Positions 16,277-24,668 of a stretch of DNA of 64,000 nt are shown piece by piece. A model generated the notes under the pieces. That model was not told the origin of the DNA, made no database searches, and saw nothing but the letters and a program-made list of their open reading frames with translations. The stretch comes from Microbispora sp. ZYX-F-249 (GTDB lineage: Bacteria; Actinomycetota; Actinomycetes; Streptosporangiales; Streptosporangiaceae): the NCBI RefSeq assembly GCF_039649665.1, contig NZ_JBDJAW010000012.1, forward strand, positions 62,001 through 126,000. Direction: 5' to 3'. Each line of letters begins with the position of its first letter. The stretch's first letter is position 1. A program made the translations under genes and the position numbers.

Positions 16277-17704
16277 GTGAATGCCAAGCCGCGTATCCCG
16301 AATGTCCTGGCCGCCCGTTACGCCTCGCCGGAGCTGGCCCGCCTGTGGTCCCCCGAGCACAAGGTGGTGCTGGAGCGCAGGCTCTGGCTCGCCGTCGTGA
16401 AGGCCCAGGCCGACCTCGGGATCGAGGTGCCCGAGCAGGCGATCGCCGACTACGAGAAGGTCGTCGAGCAGGTCGACCTGGCCTCCATCGCCGAGCGGGA
16501 GAAGGTCACCCGGCACGACGTGAAGGCCCGCATCGAGGAGTTCAATGCCCTGGCGGGGCACGAGCACGTCCACAAGGGCATGACCTCCCGCGACCTGACC
16601 GAGAACGTCGAGCAGCTGCAGATCCGCGACAGCCTGCTGCTGGTGCGCGGCCGGGTCGTGGCGCTGCTGGCCCGCCTGGGCCGCCTGGCCGCCGAGCACT
16701 CCGCGACCGTCATGGCCGGGCGCTCGCACAACGTCGCCGCGCAGGCGACCACGCTCGGCAAGCGCTTCGCCACCGCCGCCGACGAACTGCTGGTGGCCTA
16801 CGAGCGGCTGGAGGACCTGCTGGGCCGCTACCCGCTGCGCGGCGTCAAGGGCCCGGTCGGGACCGCCCAGGACATGCTCGACCTGCTCGGCGGTGAGGAC
16901 CGGCTGGCCGCGCTGGAGGACCGCGTCGCCGCGCACCTCGGGTTCGCCCGTCGTTTCACCAGCGTCGGCCAGGTCTACCCCCGCTCGCTCGACTACGACG
17001 TGCTGACCGCGCTGGTGCAGCTGGCCGCCGCCCCCTCCTCCCTGGCCAAGACCATCCGCCTGATGGCCGGGCACGAGCTGGTCACCGAGGGCTTCAAGGA
17101 GGGCCAGGTCGGCTCGTCGGCGATGCCGCACAAGATGAACACCCGCTCCTGCGAGCGGGTCAACGGCCTCACCGTGATCCTGCGCGGGTACGCCTCCATG
17201 GCCGGGGAGCTCGCCGGCGACCAGTGGAACGAGGGCGACGTGTCCTGCTCGGTCGTCCGCCGGGTCGCCCTGCCCGACGCGTTCTTCGCCTTCGACGGCC
17301 TGGTGGAGACCATGCTGACCGTGCTCGACGAGTTCGGCGCGTTCCCCGCGGTCATCGAGGCCGAGCTGGGCCGCTACCTGCCGTTCCTCGCCACGACCAA
17401 GATGCTGATGGCGGCGGTGCGGGCCGGGGTGGGCCGCGAGACCGCCCACGAGATCATCAAGGAGCACGCGGTCGCCTCGGCGCTGGCCATGCGCTCGCGC
17501 GGCGCGGGAAACGAGCTGCTCGACCGGCTGGCCGCCGACGAGCGCTTCCCCCTCGGCCGGGCCGAGCTCGACGCGCTGCTGGCCGACCGTGCCTCCTTCG
17601 CCGGCGCGGCCGCCGGTCAGGTGGCGGCCGTGACCGCGCGGATCGGCGAGATCACCGCGCGCCATCCCGGCGACGCCGCCTACGTCCCGGGTGCGATCCT
17701 GTAG
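16277..17704 (+). CDS. purB: Adenylosuccinate lyase
   Basis: A 475-residue cytoplasmic enzyme that cleaves adenylosuccinate to AMP and fumarate, and SAICAR to AICAR, in purine synthesis. The fumarase/aspartase superfamily signature SSAMPHKMNT is near residue 280. HVHKGMTSRDLTEN near 97 and MAGRSHNVAAQATT near 145 carry catalytic residues, and GVKGPVGTAQDML near 194 is also diagnostic. The length is normal. GTG 16277 lies 8 bases after TAGACT (16263-16268), so the mRNA is probably leaderless. It stands apart from the other pur genes and is followed after 9 bases by a GNAT gene. Confidence 0.97.
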   Translation: MNAKPRIPNVLAARYASPELARLWSPEHKVVLERRLWLAVVKAQADLGIEVPEQAIADYEKVVEQVDLASIAEREKVTRHDVKARIEEFNALAGHEHVHKGMTSRDLTENVEQLQIRDSLLLVRGRVVALLARLGRLAAEHSATVMAGRSHNVAAQATTLGKRFATAADELLVAYERLEDLLGRYPLRGVKGPVGTAQDMLDLLGGEDRLAALEDRVAAHLGFARRFTSVGQVYPRSLDYDVLTALVQLAAAPSSLAKTIRLMAGHELVTEGFKEGQVGSSAMPHKMNTRSCERVNGLTVILRGYASMAGELAGDQWNEGDVSCSVVRRVALPDAFFAFDGLVETMLTVLDEFGAFPAVIEAELGRYLPFLATTKMLMAAVRAGVGRETAHEIIKEHAVASALAMRSRGAGNELLDRLAADERFPLGRAELDALLADRASFAGAAAGQVAAVTARIGEITARHPGDAAYVPGAIL

Positions 17705-17713
17705 GGAACACCC

Positions 17714-18463
17714 GTGCGTGAACTGGTGAGCGAGGCCGAGGTCGTCGCCGCCTCCGGCGACGACGACCTCGTCGTCTGGGCGGCGCAGGGCATGCGGCCC
17801 GGCGTGCGCGCCTGGGCGTACGGCGACGCGGTGGCGGTGACGAGCCCTCAGGCCTCCCGGCGCGACCGCCTGGTGGTGCGGGGCGCACCCGGCCGGGTCG
17901 TCCCGCTTGTGCGGCACGCCCTCGCCCAGGCCGGGCCGTCCTACCGGCCCCTCGGCGACGCCGCGCTCATCGAAGGGGTCGCCGAGGCCGTGCCGGAGCT
18001 GAAGCTCGAGGCGCACTTCTCCTGGATGGGCACCGAGAAGCTCGCCCCGCCGCGGGAGGAGACCGCGGGCGGGGAGCGGCCGCCCGCCTGGCTGGCGGAC
18101 TCCGCCGCGCCGGAGGTGACCGCCCTGCTCGCCACCGCCAGCCCCGGCTCCTACGCCGTGCCGGGGCTGCCGCGCGTACGCCGGTGGGCCGGGGTGCGGG
18201 ACGGTTCGGGGGCCCTGCTGGCGGTCGCGGCCGACGCGTGGTCCGCCCCGACGGTGGGCCTGCTCGCCGGTGTCGCGACCGCCGCACCGGCGCGGGGACG
18301 CGGGCTGGGGGAGCGGGTGTGCCGGTTCGTGGCGTCCGCGCTGATCGCCGAGCACGGCCGCGCGGCGCTGATGGTGGACGACTGGAACCAGGCGGCCTTC
18401 GCCGTCTACGAACGGCTCGGCTTCGCCCGCCGCCGCGTCGCCGCCGCCGCTCTCCGCGCCTGA
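17714..18463 (+). CDS. GNAT family N-acetyltransferase
   Basis: A 249-residue protein whose C-terminal half is a GNAT acetyltransferase. VATAAPARGRGLGERVCRFV (about 190-209) contains the acetyl-CoA pyrophosphate loop RxxGxG, and VDDWNQAAFAVYERLGFARR forms motif B. The N-terminal half resembles the GNAT-like domain of duplicated acetyltransferases but lacks an obvious loop. It begins with GTG 9 bases after purB and is probably co-transcribed. The substrate is unknown, and a link to purines is not implied. Confidence 0.85.
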   Translation: MRELVSEAEVVAASGDDDLVVWAAQGMRPGVRAWAYGDAVAVTSPQASRRDRLVVRGAPGRVVPLVRHALAQAGPSYRPLGDAALIEGVAEAVPELKLEAHFSWMGTEKLAPPREETAGGERPPAWLADSAAPEVTALLATASPGSYAVPGLPRVRRWAGVRDGSGALLAVAADAWSAPTVGLLAGVATAAPARGRGLGERVCRFVASALIAEHGRAALMVDDWNQAAFAVYERLGFARRRVAAAALRA

Positions 18464-18503
18464 CCGCCCGTACGGCCGAACGCGTCACGGGTAGCGCCGC
18501 TCG

Positions 18504-19544
18504 TCAGCCCAGGGTGGCGGTGTCGATGACGAACCGGTAGCGGACGTCGGAGGCCAGGACACGCCGGTAGGCGTCGTTGATCTGCTCCGCCGGGATCAGC
18601 TCGATGTCGGCGCCGATGCCGTGTTCCGCGCAGAAGTCGAGCATCTCCTGCGTCTGGGCGATGCCGCCGATCATCGAGCCGGCGTAGGAGCGCCGGGCGC
18701 TGATGAGGGAGAACACGTTCAGGCTCAGCGGCTCGGCGGGGGCGCCGACGTTGACCAGGGTGCCGTCGACGGCGAGCAGGCGGAGGTAGGCGTCGACGTC
18801 GATGGGAGCGCTGACCGTGTTGACGATCAGATCGAACCGGCCGGCGAGCAGCTCGAAGGTGTCGGGGTCGCTGGTGGCGTGGTAGTGGGCGGCCCCGAGC
18901 CGCAGGCCGTCCTCCTGCTTCTTCAGCGACTGCGACAGCACGGTGACCTCGGCGCCCATGGCGTGGCCGAGCTTGACGGCCATGTGGCCCAGCCCGCCGA
19001 GGCCGACGACGGCGACCTTCCTGCCCGGGCCGGCTCCCCAGCGGCGCAGTGGCGCGTAGGTGGTGATGCCGGCGCACAGCAGCGGCGCCGCGGCGGCCAG
19101 GTCGAGTCCCTCGGGCACCGACAGGACGAAGCCGGTGTCGACGACGACGTGGGTGCTGTAGCCGCCCTGGGTGATGGTGCCGTCCCGGTCCACGCCTCCG
19201 TAGGTGGGCACCGACCCGTCCGCGCAGTACTGCTCGTCGCCCCGGAGGCAGTTGGCGCACCGGCCGCAGGAGTTGACCATGCAGCCGACTCCGACGCGGT
19301 CACCGACCCGGTGCCGGGTGACGTCGGCGCCGACCTCGGCGACGATGCCGACGATCTCGTGGCCGGGAACAAGGGGATAGGCCTGGGGCCCCCACTCGCC
19401 GTTGACGGTGTGGATGTCGGAATGGCAGATGCCGGCGTACTTGATCTCGATGAGCACGTCGTCGGGGCCGACGTCACGCCGTTCGATGACCGTGGGGGTG
19501 AGCGGCTCGGCGGCGGCCGGCGCGGCATAGGCGTGTACACGCAT
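18504..19544 (-). CDS. Zinc-dependent NAD(P)-dependent alcohol dehydrogenase
   Basis: A 346-residue medium-chain dehydrogenase of the YahK/cinnamyl-alcohol-dehydrogenase type. Catalytic zinc ligands are Cys40 (AGICHSDIH), His62-Glu63 (GHEIVG) and the later Cys157 (APLLCAG). Structural zinc cysteines occur in [15 protein letters not shown] (93-107). The nucleotide-binding motif GLGGLG is at about 176-181. AAGGAG precedes the ATG by 9 bases. It probably reduces a range of aldehydes with NADPH. The 340 bp upstream hold no gene. Confidence 0.94.
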   Translation of the reverse strand: MRVHAYAAPAAAEPLTPTVIERRDVGPDDVLIEIKYAGICHSDIHTVNGEWGPQAYPLVPGHEIVGIVAEVGADVTRHRVGDRVGVGCMVNSCGRCANCLRGDEQYCADGSVPTYGGVDRDGTITQGGYSTHVVVDTGFVLSVPEGLDLAAAAPLLCAGITTYAPLRRWGAGPGRKVAVVGLGGLGHMAVKLGHAMGAEVTVLSQSLKKQEDGLRLGAAHYHATSDPDTFELLAGRFDLIVNTVSAPIDVDAYLRLLAVDGTLVNVGAPAEPLSLNVFSLISARRSYAGSMIGGIAQTQEMLDFCAEHGIGADIELIPAEQINDAYRRVLASDVRYRFVIDTATLG

Positions 19545-19721
19545 GAAGGATCGCTCCTTGATCGGGGCCCGGTGATGTGACCGCTCCTATTGAAAACGCC
19601 GGTCAGCGCGCGGAAGAGGGCACTGCTGAAGGGCGTACTGCCAGGGCGCCCCTGTCAGGTGCGGGGCCGCCCGGTCTGGGGAGCGAGAACCACCTTAGCC
19701 AAGTCCGCGAGTTCCGGACCT

Positions 19722-19743
19722 CCCGGCCTGCCGGCAGGCCGGG
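19722..19743. repeat. 22-bp perfect palindrome in an intergenic gap
   Basis: The gap 19545-19885 between two minus-strand genes holds no credible ORF. It contains one perfect palindrome, CCCGGCCTGCC followed by its reverse complement. It could be a terminator for the HAD gene's upstream neighbour or a protein-binding site; it lacks a U-run. Confidence 0.5.
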
Positions 19744-19885
19744 GCCCGCCCCTTGTGCGGGCTTCGCGCGGCCCGGTACGGACGGGGCGGGCAGCGGGAG
19801 CAGCGTGCGGGCAGACGATGCCGACCCCGGGGCGGCCGTGCCCGGTCACCCTGCCGGCACGGCTCCGCCGCTCGTGCTCCGGCCG

Positions 19886-20650
19886 TCAGCGGGTCAGAAC
19901 CGCCGCACGACCGCTGATCGTCGTTCCGATACTCCCGCGAGGCCGATTCAGGGAGGCCAGCACGCCGGGCAGAGCACGCAGCGTGGTGATCCTGGTGACG
20001 GCGGGGGAGGAGGGGCCGGGCTCGGCGCGGTACCGGTCGAGCCACACGCCGTGCATCCCGGCCCGGGCGGGGGCGACCGCGTCGAGAAGGAGGTTGTCGC
20101 CCACCATGAGCACCTCCTCGGGGGGCAGGCCCAGCTTCGCCGCCGCCTGCCGGTAGCACTCGGCGGCGGGTTTGAACGCGCCGAGCGCGTCGGGCGTCAG
20201 GACCACGTCCATGCGGTCCATCAGGCCGATGCGGCGCAGTTTCGCCTCCTGCTGCCCCGGCAGGCCGTTGGTCAGCACGCCCAGCGCCGGGGCGTCGCCG
20301 AGGGCCGCCAGCGCCCGCAGCGTCTCGTGCACGTCGGGGAAGGCGGCCCAGGCCGACTCGTAGTGGGTCAGGAAGGCGGCGAACGCCGCGTCGGGGTCGG
20401 CCGGCTGCGGCAATCCGAGCCGGCGGCAGAACTCCCGCAGCCGCCTGCGCCGCTGCTCGGCGAACGAGCACTCTCCGGCGTGCCACGCCGGCAGGTGCTT
20501 GTCCTCCAGGTCGAGCCACAGTGCCGGCGTCTCCGGCAGCAGCTCGTGACCGGGGCAGACCGACTCGGTCCAGCGGGTCGCGGCGTGCGCGACCGCCCGG
20601 CGATGGTCGAAGAGGGTCTCGTCGAGGTCGAACAGAATGGCCCTGATCAC
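19886..20650 (-). CDS. HAD family hydrolase
   Basis: A 254-residue haloacid-dehalogenase-like phosphatase. Motif I is FDLDETLF (Asp8 nucleophile, Asp10 acid/base), motif II is VLTNG near 125, motif III Lys is in FKPAAECY near 159 and motif IV is MVGDNLLLDA near 182. The cap is the helical C1 type (residues 15-100), so small phosphorylated metabolites are the expected substrates. The last 40 residues (GPSSPAVTRITTLRALPGVL onward) complete the family end plus a short tail. It is monocistronic on the minus strand, divergent from the ArsR-type gene at 20749. Confidence 0.92.
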   Translation of the reverse strand: MIRAILFDLDETLFDHRRAVAHAATRWTESVCPGHELLPETPALWLDLEDKHLPAWHAGECSFAEQRRRRLREFCRRLGLPQPADPDAAFAAFLTHYESAWAAFPDVHETLRALAALGDAPALGVLTNGLPGQQEAKLRRIGLMDRMDVVLTPDALGAFKPAAECYRQAAAKLGLPPEEVLMVGDNLLLDAVAPARAGMHGVWLDRYRAEPGPSSPAVTRITTLRALPGVLASLNRPRGSIGTTISGRAAVLTR

Positions 20651-20712
20651 GAGTCCTCATCTTGACTGGGCCGTGTTTCCGTCGCGTTTCCTGGCTGTGA
20701 AGGCGCCGGGAG

Positions 20713-20742
20713 ATGACAGGTAGGAAATTTCCTACCTATTAT
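20713..20742 (+). promoter_or_regulatory. Promoter with a 20-bp operator palindrome in its spacer
   Basis: The -35 ATGACA (20713-20718) and -10 TATTAT (20737-20742) are 18 bp apart. The perfect 20-bp palindrome AGGTAGGAAATTTCCTACCT (20718-20737) fills the spacer, and GTG 20749 lies 6 bases after the -10. This is a textbook autorepressed leaderless promoter. Confidence 0.88.
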
Positions 20743-20748
20743 GGGCTC

Positions 20749-21150
20749 GTGGATGTCATCCCCGCCCCCGTGCTGCGGCCGTCACCGACGGAAGACGCCG
20801 TCTTCGCCGCGCTCGCCAGCCCCGTGCGGCGCGAGATCCTGCGCCTGCTGCGCGAGGACGGCCCCCGGTCCGTGCAGGACCTCGCCTCCCGCTTCACCAT
20901 GGCCCGGCCCAGCTTCTCGGAGCACCTGCGGGTGCTGCGGCAGGCGGGCCTGGTCAGCGAACGCAGGGACGGCAGGCGCCGCCTCTACCGGCTGGAGCCC
21001 GTCCCGCTCGCCCACGTGCGCGACTGGCTGGACCCCTACGAGCGGTTCTGGCGCGACAGGCTGTCCGCCCTGCGCCATCTGCTCGACGACACCGCCGACG
21101 ACACCGCCGACGACACCGGCACCCGAGCCCATTCTGAGGAGAGGCCATGA
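20749..21150 (+). CDS. ArsR/SmtB family autorepressor
   Basis: A 133-residue winged-helix repressor: FAALASPVRREILRLLREDG, the recognition helix TMARPSFSEHLRVLRQAGLV, then the wing RRDGRRRLYRLEP and a C-terminal dimerisation helix. There are no metal ligands; this is the SdpR-like branch that pairs with SRPBCC proteins. The tail has DDTADDTADDTG, encoded by a short tandem repeat. The ATG at 20713 is rejected as the start because it forms the -35 box. Its stop overlaps the SRPBCC start (ATGA). Confidence 0.9.
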   Translation: MDVIPAPVLRPSPTEDAVFAALASPVRREILRLLREDGPRSVQDLASRFTMARPSFSEHLRVLRQAGLVSERRDGRRRLYRLEPVPLAHVRDWLDPYERFWRDRLSALRHLLDDTADDTADDTGTRAHSEERP

Positions 21151-21593
21151 CCGACGCCGACGATCCCACCGTGCTGCACCTCGACGAGTATCTGGCGCAT
21201 CCGCCGGCCCGTGTGTGGCAGGCCCTGACCGACCCCGGCCTGCTCGCCCGGTGGTTCATGCCGGGGGACTTCCGCCTGAGCGTGGGCCACCGCTACACGA
21301 TGCGCGGGATCGCCATGCCCGGCACCGGGTTCAGCGGCACCGTGCAGGCCGAGGTGCTGGCCTTCGAGCCCGGGCGCATGCTCCGGCTGGGCTGGCGCGA
21401 CGCCGACCCCGCCAGCCCGGCCGGCGCCGACTGGACCATCACCTGGACGCTCGAACCCGAAGGCCGGGGCACCCGCCTGTTCCTCACCCACGAGGGCTTC
21501 GATCCCGGCAGCGAGTCGCAGCGCAGGGCCCGCAGCATCATGGACGGCGGATGGCGCCGCCTGATGACCGGCTCGCTCGCCGCCGTGCTGTGA
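21147..21593 (+). CDS. SRPBCC/AHSA1 domain protein
   Basis: A 148-residue START-like hydrophobic-pocket protein of the Aha1-C-terminal (AHSA1) family. HPPARVWQALTDPGLLARWF (residues 18-38) is the family start, and GRGTRLFLTHEGFDPGS with GGWRRLMTGSLAAVL the end. These proteins bind lipophilic ligands, though the ligand here is unknown. GAGGAG precedes the ATG, which overlaps the ArsR stop by 4 bases. The ArsR-SRPBCC pair is a common actinobacterial two-gene unit. Confidence 0.92.
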   Translation: MTDADDPTVLHLDEYLAHPPARVWQALTDPGLLARWFMPGDFRLSVGHRYTMRGIAMPGTGFSGTVQAEVLAFEPGRMLRLGWRDADPASPAGADWTITWTLEPEGRGTRLFLTHEGFDPGSESQRRARSIMDGGWRRLMTGSLAAVL

Positions 21594-21658
21594 CACGCGT
21601 GCTGTGACGGGCGTGCTGTGACACCCCCCGCCGGAGCGTGGGCAAAGGACCGGTGACG

Positions 21659-21690
21659 TCACGGCGACTGCGCCCGCGCAGTCGCCGTGA
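21659..21690. terminator. Bidirectional terminator
   Basis: A 14-bp perfect stem (21659-21672 with 21677-21690, arms TCACGGCGACTGCG) with loop CCCG lies between the convergent SRPBCC and ABC-F genes and can serve both. Confidence 0.75.
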
Positions 21691-21699
21691 CCGGCCGCC

Positions 21700-23436
21700 T
21701 CAGAACGGATGCGCCGCGGGTCCAGCCGGCGTGGCCACGCCCGCGGCCAGTTCGAGACGGGTGCCGGTGAACCCGGCCCGCAGGCGCCGGTCGTGCGTCA
21801 CCACGACCAGCGCGCCCTGGTAGAAGGCAAGCGCCTCCTCCAGTTGCTCCGTGAGCATCGGTGACAGGTGGTTGGTCGGCTCGTCGAGCAGGAGCAGGTC
21901 CACGGGCTCGCTCACCAGCCGCGCCAGCTCGATCCGGCGCCGCTGCCCGTAGGACAGCTCACGCAGGCGCAGCCCCAGGTCGGACGGCCGGAACAATCCC
22001 AGGGCGAGCAGGGCGTCCGCGTGCTCGTCCGGGCTCCCCGGACGCCCGTGCGCGTAGGCCTGCAGCACGGTCCGGTACGCCGCGCCGACCGGCCCGTCCT
22101 GCCGGAGGGCCCACCGCGTGTCGCCGGTGCCCGGTTCTTCCTGCCGGAAGAACCCGATCCGGCCGGCCCGGCGTACCACGCCCTCGTCCGGTCGCAGTTC
22201 TCCGGCCAGCACCCGCATCAGGGTGGTTTTGCCCGCCCCGTTCGGGCCGGTGACGAGCACCCGCTCACCGGCGTGGACGGTCAGGGATTCCAGGCGGAGC
22301 CTCCCGGCCACCACCACACCGTTGAGTGCGGCCACCTCGTCCCCGGCGGCGGCGCCCGCCGTCGCGGGGACGGCGGTGAAGCGCAGCGGCTCGGGCGGCG
22401 GCGCCGCCGGGTGATCGGTGAGCCACCGTAGCCGCTGCCGGGACTGCCGGATGCGGCCGGCCGCCCCGTGGGCACGTGAGCGCGCCCGCCAGGCGCCGGT
22501 GCCCATGCCCGCCTTGGCCGTCTTACGCGGGATCACGGCCAGCCGCCCCGCGTTCGCCGCAACCAGCGTGGCATGCCGGTCCAGCTCCGTCTTCCACTCC
22601 TCGTGGGCCCGTGCCTGCGCGGCGCGTTCAGCGGCCATGGCGGCGAGATAGCCGCCATACCCGTCGCCGTAGCGGCGCACCCGCCCGTCGGCCACCTCGA
22701 CGATGGCGGTGGTCACCCGCTCCAAGAACATCCGGTCGTGCGTGATCACCACAAGCGTGCCCCGGTGGGCGCCCAGGCGTTGTTCGAGCCAGGCCGTGGC
22801 CTGGTCGTCCAGGTCGTTGGTCGGCTCGTCGAGCAGGAGCAGCTCGGGAGCGGACGCCAGCGTGGCGGCCAGGGCGAGCCTGGCGCGTTCGCCACCGGAC
22901 AGCGTGCCCAGCCGGCGGCTCCGGCCGAGCCCGGGCAGCCCGAGCCCGTGCAGCGCCGTCTCCACCCGCAGGTCGGCCTCGTAGCCGCCGCGCGCCTCGA
23001 ACTCCGCCATCAGCTCCGCGTAGGCGTCCAGGCCCGCGCGCTCCTCCGCGCCCGCGGTGCCGAGCGAGCGTTCGGCCGCTCGCATCCGGGCCTCGATCTC
23101 GCGCAGGTCGGCCAGCGCCAGATCGACGGTGTCGGCGACGGTGGCATGCGGTGGCAGCGCGAGCGACTGCGGCAGGTATCCGATGCCGCCGGGCGCGGCG
23201 ACCACGAGCTCGCCGTTGTCCGGACGCTCGACGGCCGCCATGAGCTTGAGCAGCGTGGACTTGCCCGACCCGTTGTCGCCGATCACTGCGAGCCGCTCGC
23301 CGGGTTTCACGGTGAGCGACACCCGGTCCAGGACGACGCGGTTGCCGTAGCGCTTGGTGACCTCGTTGAGTGCCAGTTGGGCAGGGGTGCGCAGAGCGCC
23401 CCACCTCCTCGTGTCCGCGCGCAGACATGACCGCAC
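21700..23436 (-). CDS. ABC-F family ATP-binding protein
   Basis: A soluble protein of about 578 residues with two ATP-binding cassettes and no membrane segment. Cassette 1 has GDNGSGKST near 53, [12 protein letters not shown] and [10 protein letters not shown]. Cassette 2 has [21 protein letters not shown] and [11 protein letters not shown] charged interdomain linker (near 275-345) corresponds to the P-site tRNA interaction motif. ABC-F proteins act on the ribosome, either protecting it from antibiotics or aiding translation. GTG 23436 is the first conventional start. CTG 23394 has a stronger AGGAGG 9 bases upstream and could be the real one. A strong TTGACT promoter flanked by operator-like palindromes lies upstream, so it is probably inducible. 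Confidence 0.9.
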   Translation of the reverse strand: MRSCLRADTRRWGALRTPAQLALNEVTKRYGNRVVLDRVSLTVKPGERLAVIGDNGSGKSTLLKLMAAVERPDNGELVVAAPGGIGYLPQSLALPPHATVADTVDLALADLREIEARMRAAERSLGTAGAEERAGLDAYAELMAEFEARGGYEADLRVETALHGLGLPGLGRSRRLGTLSGGERARLALAATLASAPELLLLDEPTNDLDDQATAWLEQRLGAHRGTLVVITHDRMFLERVTTAIVEVADGRVRRYGDGYGGYLAAMAAERAAQARAHEEWKTELDRHATLVAANAGRLAVIPRKTAKAGMGTGAWRARSRAHGAAGRIRQSRQRLRWLTDHPAAPPPEPLRFTAVPATAGAAAGDEVAALNGVVVAGRLRLESLTVHAGERVLVTGPNGAGKTTLMRVLAGELRPDEGVVRRAGRIGFFRQEEPGTGDTRWALRQDGPVGAAYRTVLQAYAHGRPGSPDEHADALLALGLFRPSDLGLRLRELSYGQRRRIELARLVSEPVDLLLLDEPTNHLSPMLTEQLEEALAFYQGALVVVTHDRRLRAGFTGTRLELAAGVATPAGPAAHPF

Positions 23437-23522
23437 ACCTGATCGCCGTCCGTGCGCCTCCCGCCGGCCGGTTCGGGGCCGTGGCGCACCGCGCGAACAG
23501 GTCACGCATGCTCCGCTAATAA

Positions 23523-23597
23523 AGACGAGACGGTCCGTCTCGATGAGAGCGAGTATGGACTTTTGGTCGCCATTAGTCAATACGGACCGTCTCGTCT
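23523..23597. promoter_or_regulatory. Two operator boxes flanking the ABC-F promoter
   Basis: AGACGAGACGGTCCGT (23523-23538) recurs inverted as ACGGACCGTCTCGTCT (23582-23597), a 16-bp match. The first box is itself palindromic (CGAGACGG-T-CCGTCTCG, 23526-23542). One box covers the transcription start, the other abuts the -35. The form is that of a TetR-type site, but no matching regulator gene lies beside it. Confidence 0.7.
23552..23580 (-). promoter_or_regulatory. Promoter of the ABC-F gene
   Basis: The -35 TTGACT (23580-23575) and -10 CATACT (23557-23552) are 17 bp apart, giving a leader of over 100 bases before the start codon. A leader this long could hold an attenuator, which is common for ABC-F resistance genes. 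Confidence 0.75.
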
Positions 23598-23672
23598 CGC
23601 TGATTGCCATACTCCTGGTCGCACCGAATGACGGAGAAGGGCACAGGAAAGATCGGGCCTGGTTCTTCCTCC

Positions 23673-23720
23673 TTGACAGGCATCTCGTCCCGCCGATAGT
23701 GATTGCGAAATACAATCACT
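23673..23720 (+). promoter_or_regulatory. Promoter and operator-like repeat before the MBL gene
   Basis: TTGACA (23673-23678) and GATAGT (23695-23700) are 16 bp apart. The -10 overlaps an inverted repeat, AGTGATTG (23698-23705) with CAATCACT (23713-23720). The AT-rich repeat would place a repressor over the transcription start. Confidence 0.55.
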
Positions 23721-23807
23721 GGTGGGAAGAGGAGCCGGAGCGGCGATCGTCCGAGCGGGGCGTCGCGACGCATGGCCCCGCCGCCGGGACGCGAAGGAGG
23801 CGAGCTC

Positions 23808-24644
23808 GTGCTGAGGCAGGTCGCGGAGGGCGTGCTGGTCCACGAGAGCGAGTTCGTGCAGAGCAACACCGTCGTGGTGCAGGGCCGGGACGGTGTGTTG
23901 CTCATCGACCCCGGGGTGACCGGCTCCGAGCTCGGCTGCCTCGCCGACGACCTCCGCGAGCTGGGCCGGCCCGTTGTGGCGGGCTTCTCGACGCATCCGC
24001 ACTGGGATCACCTGCTCTGGCACGCCCGGCTCGGCGAGGCGCCCCGGTACGGCACGGCGCGCTGCGCGGCCGTCGTCCGGGAGCGGCTGCCGGACGCGGA
24101 CGCGAAGGCCCGCATCGCCGCCCACCTGCTGGAGACAGAGATCGCCGGGCAGGTGCCGCTGGACCTGCTCGGCCTCATCACCGGCCTGCCCGCCGCAACC
24201 CCGCACGTCCCTTGGGAGGGCCCCGAGGTCCGGATCATCGAGCATCAGGCGCACGCACCGGGTCATGCGGCGCTGTTGATCGAGGATCGCGGGGTCCTCG
24301 TCGCCGGCGACATGCTTTCCGATGTCCTGATTCCGATGCTCGCCGTGGACGGCACCGCTGACCCGATCGGGGACTACCTCGCCGCGCTGCGGCTGCTGGA
24401 GGGCGTGGCGGGCGGCGTCGGCGTCGTCGTCCCGGGCCACGGTTCCGTCGGCGGACCCGGCCAGGCCGGGGCACGGATCGACCAGGATCGGGCGTACGTG
24501 CTCGCGGTGCGGGACGGCCACGTCCCCGCCGACCCACGGGTCGGCCCATCGGCCAGGCCCGGCTGGGAATGGGTCAGCGACGTGCACGAAGGGCAGCTCC
24601 GGCGCCTCGCCCGGACGAGCGAGCGCGACGGGACGCCCCGCTAG
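23808..24644 (+). CDS. MBL fold metallo-hydrolase
   Basis: A 278-residue metallo-beta-lactamase fold hydrolase. The zinc motif HPHWDH (STHPHWDHLLWH, near residue 63-74) is intact. Later ligands are His in HAPGHAALLIED near 158, Asp in VAGDMLSD near 172 and His in VPGHGSVGG near 214. GTG 23808 follows AAGGAGG by 8 bases; the open frame further upstream crosses the promoter. The substrate is not predictable: the family covers lactonases, thiolesterases and beta-lactamase-like enzymes. It is convergent with the TipA-like gene. Confidence 0.88.
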   Translation: MLRQVAEGVLVHESEFVQSNTVVVQGRDGVLLIDPGVTGSELGCLADDLRELGRPVVAGFSTHPHWDHLLWHARLGEAPRYGTARCAAVVRERLPDADAKARIAAHLLETEIAGQVPLDLLGLITGLPAATPHVPWEGPEVRIIEHQAHAPGHAALLIEDRGVLVAGDMLSDVLIPMLAVDGTADPIGDYLAALRLLEGVAGGVGVVVPGHGSVGGPGQAGARIDQDRAYVLAVRDGHVPADPRVGPSARPGWEWVSDVHEGQLRRLARTSERDGTPR

Positions 24645-24668
24645 CGATCGCCGGCGGCCCTCCGCGCG

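Noticed and set aside
19545-19885. A small gene in the gap before the ADH start
   Set aside because: Frames are short, without start signals or known motifs; only a palindrome is visible.
20713-20748. ATG 20713 as start of the ArsR-type protein
   Set aside because: It lies in the -35 box and the following 12 codons cover the operator.
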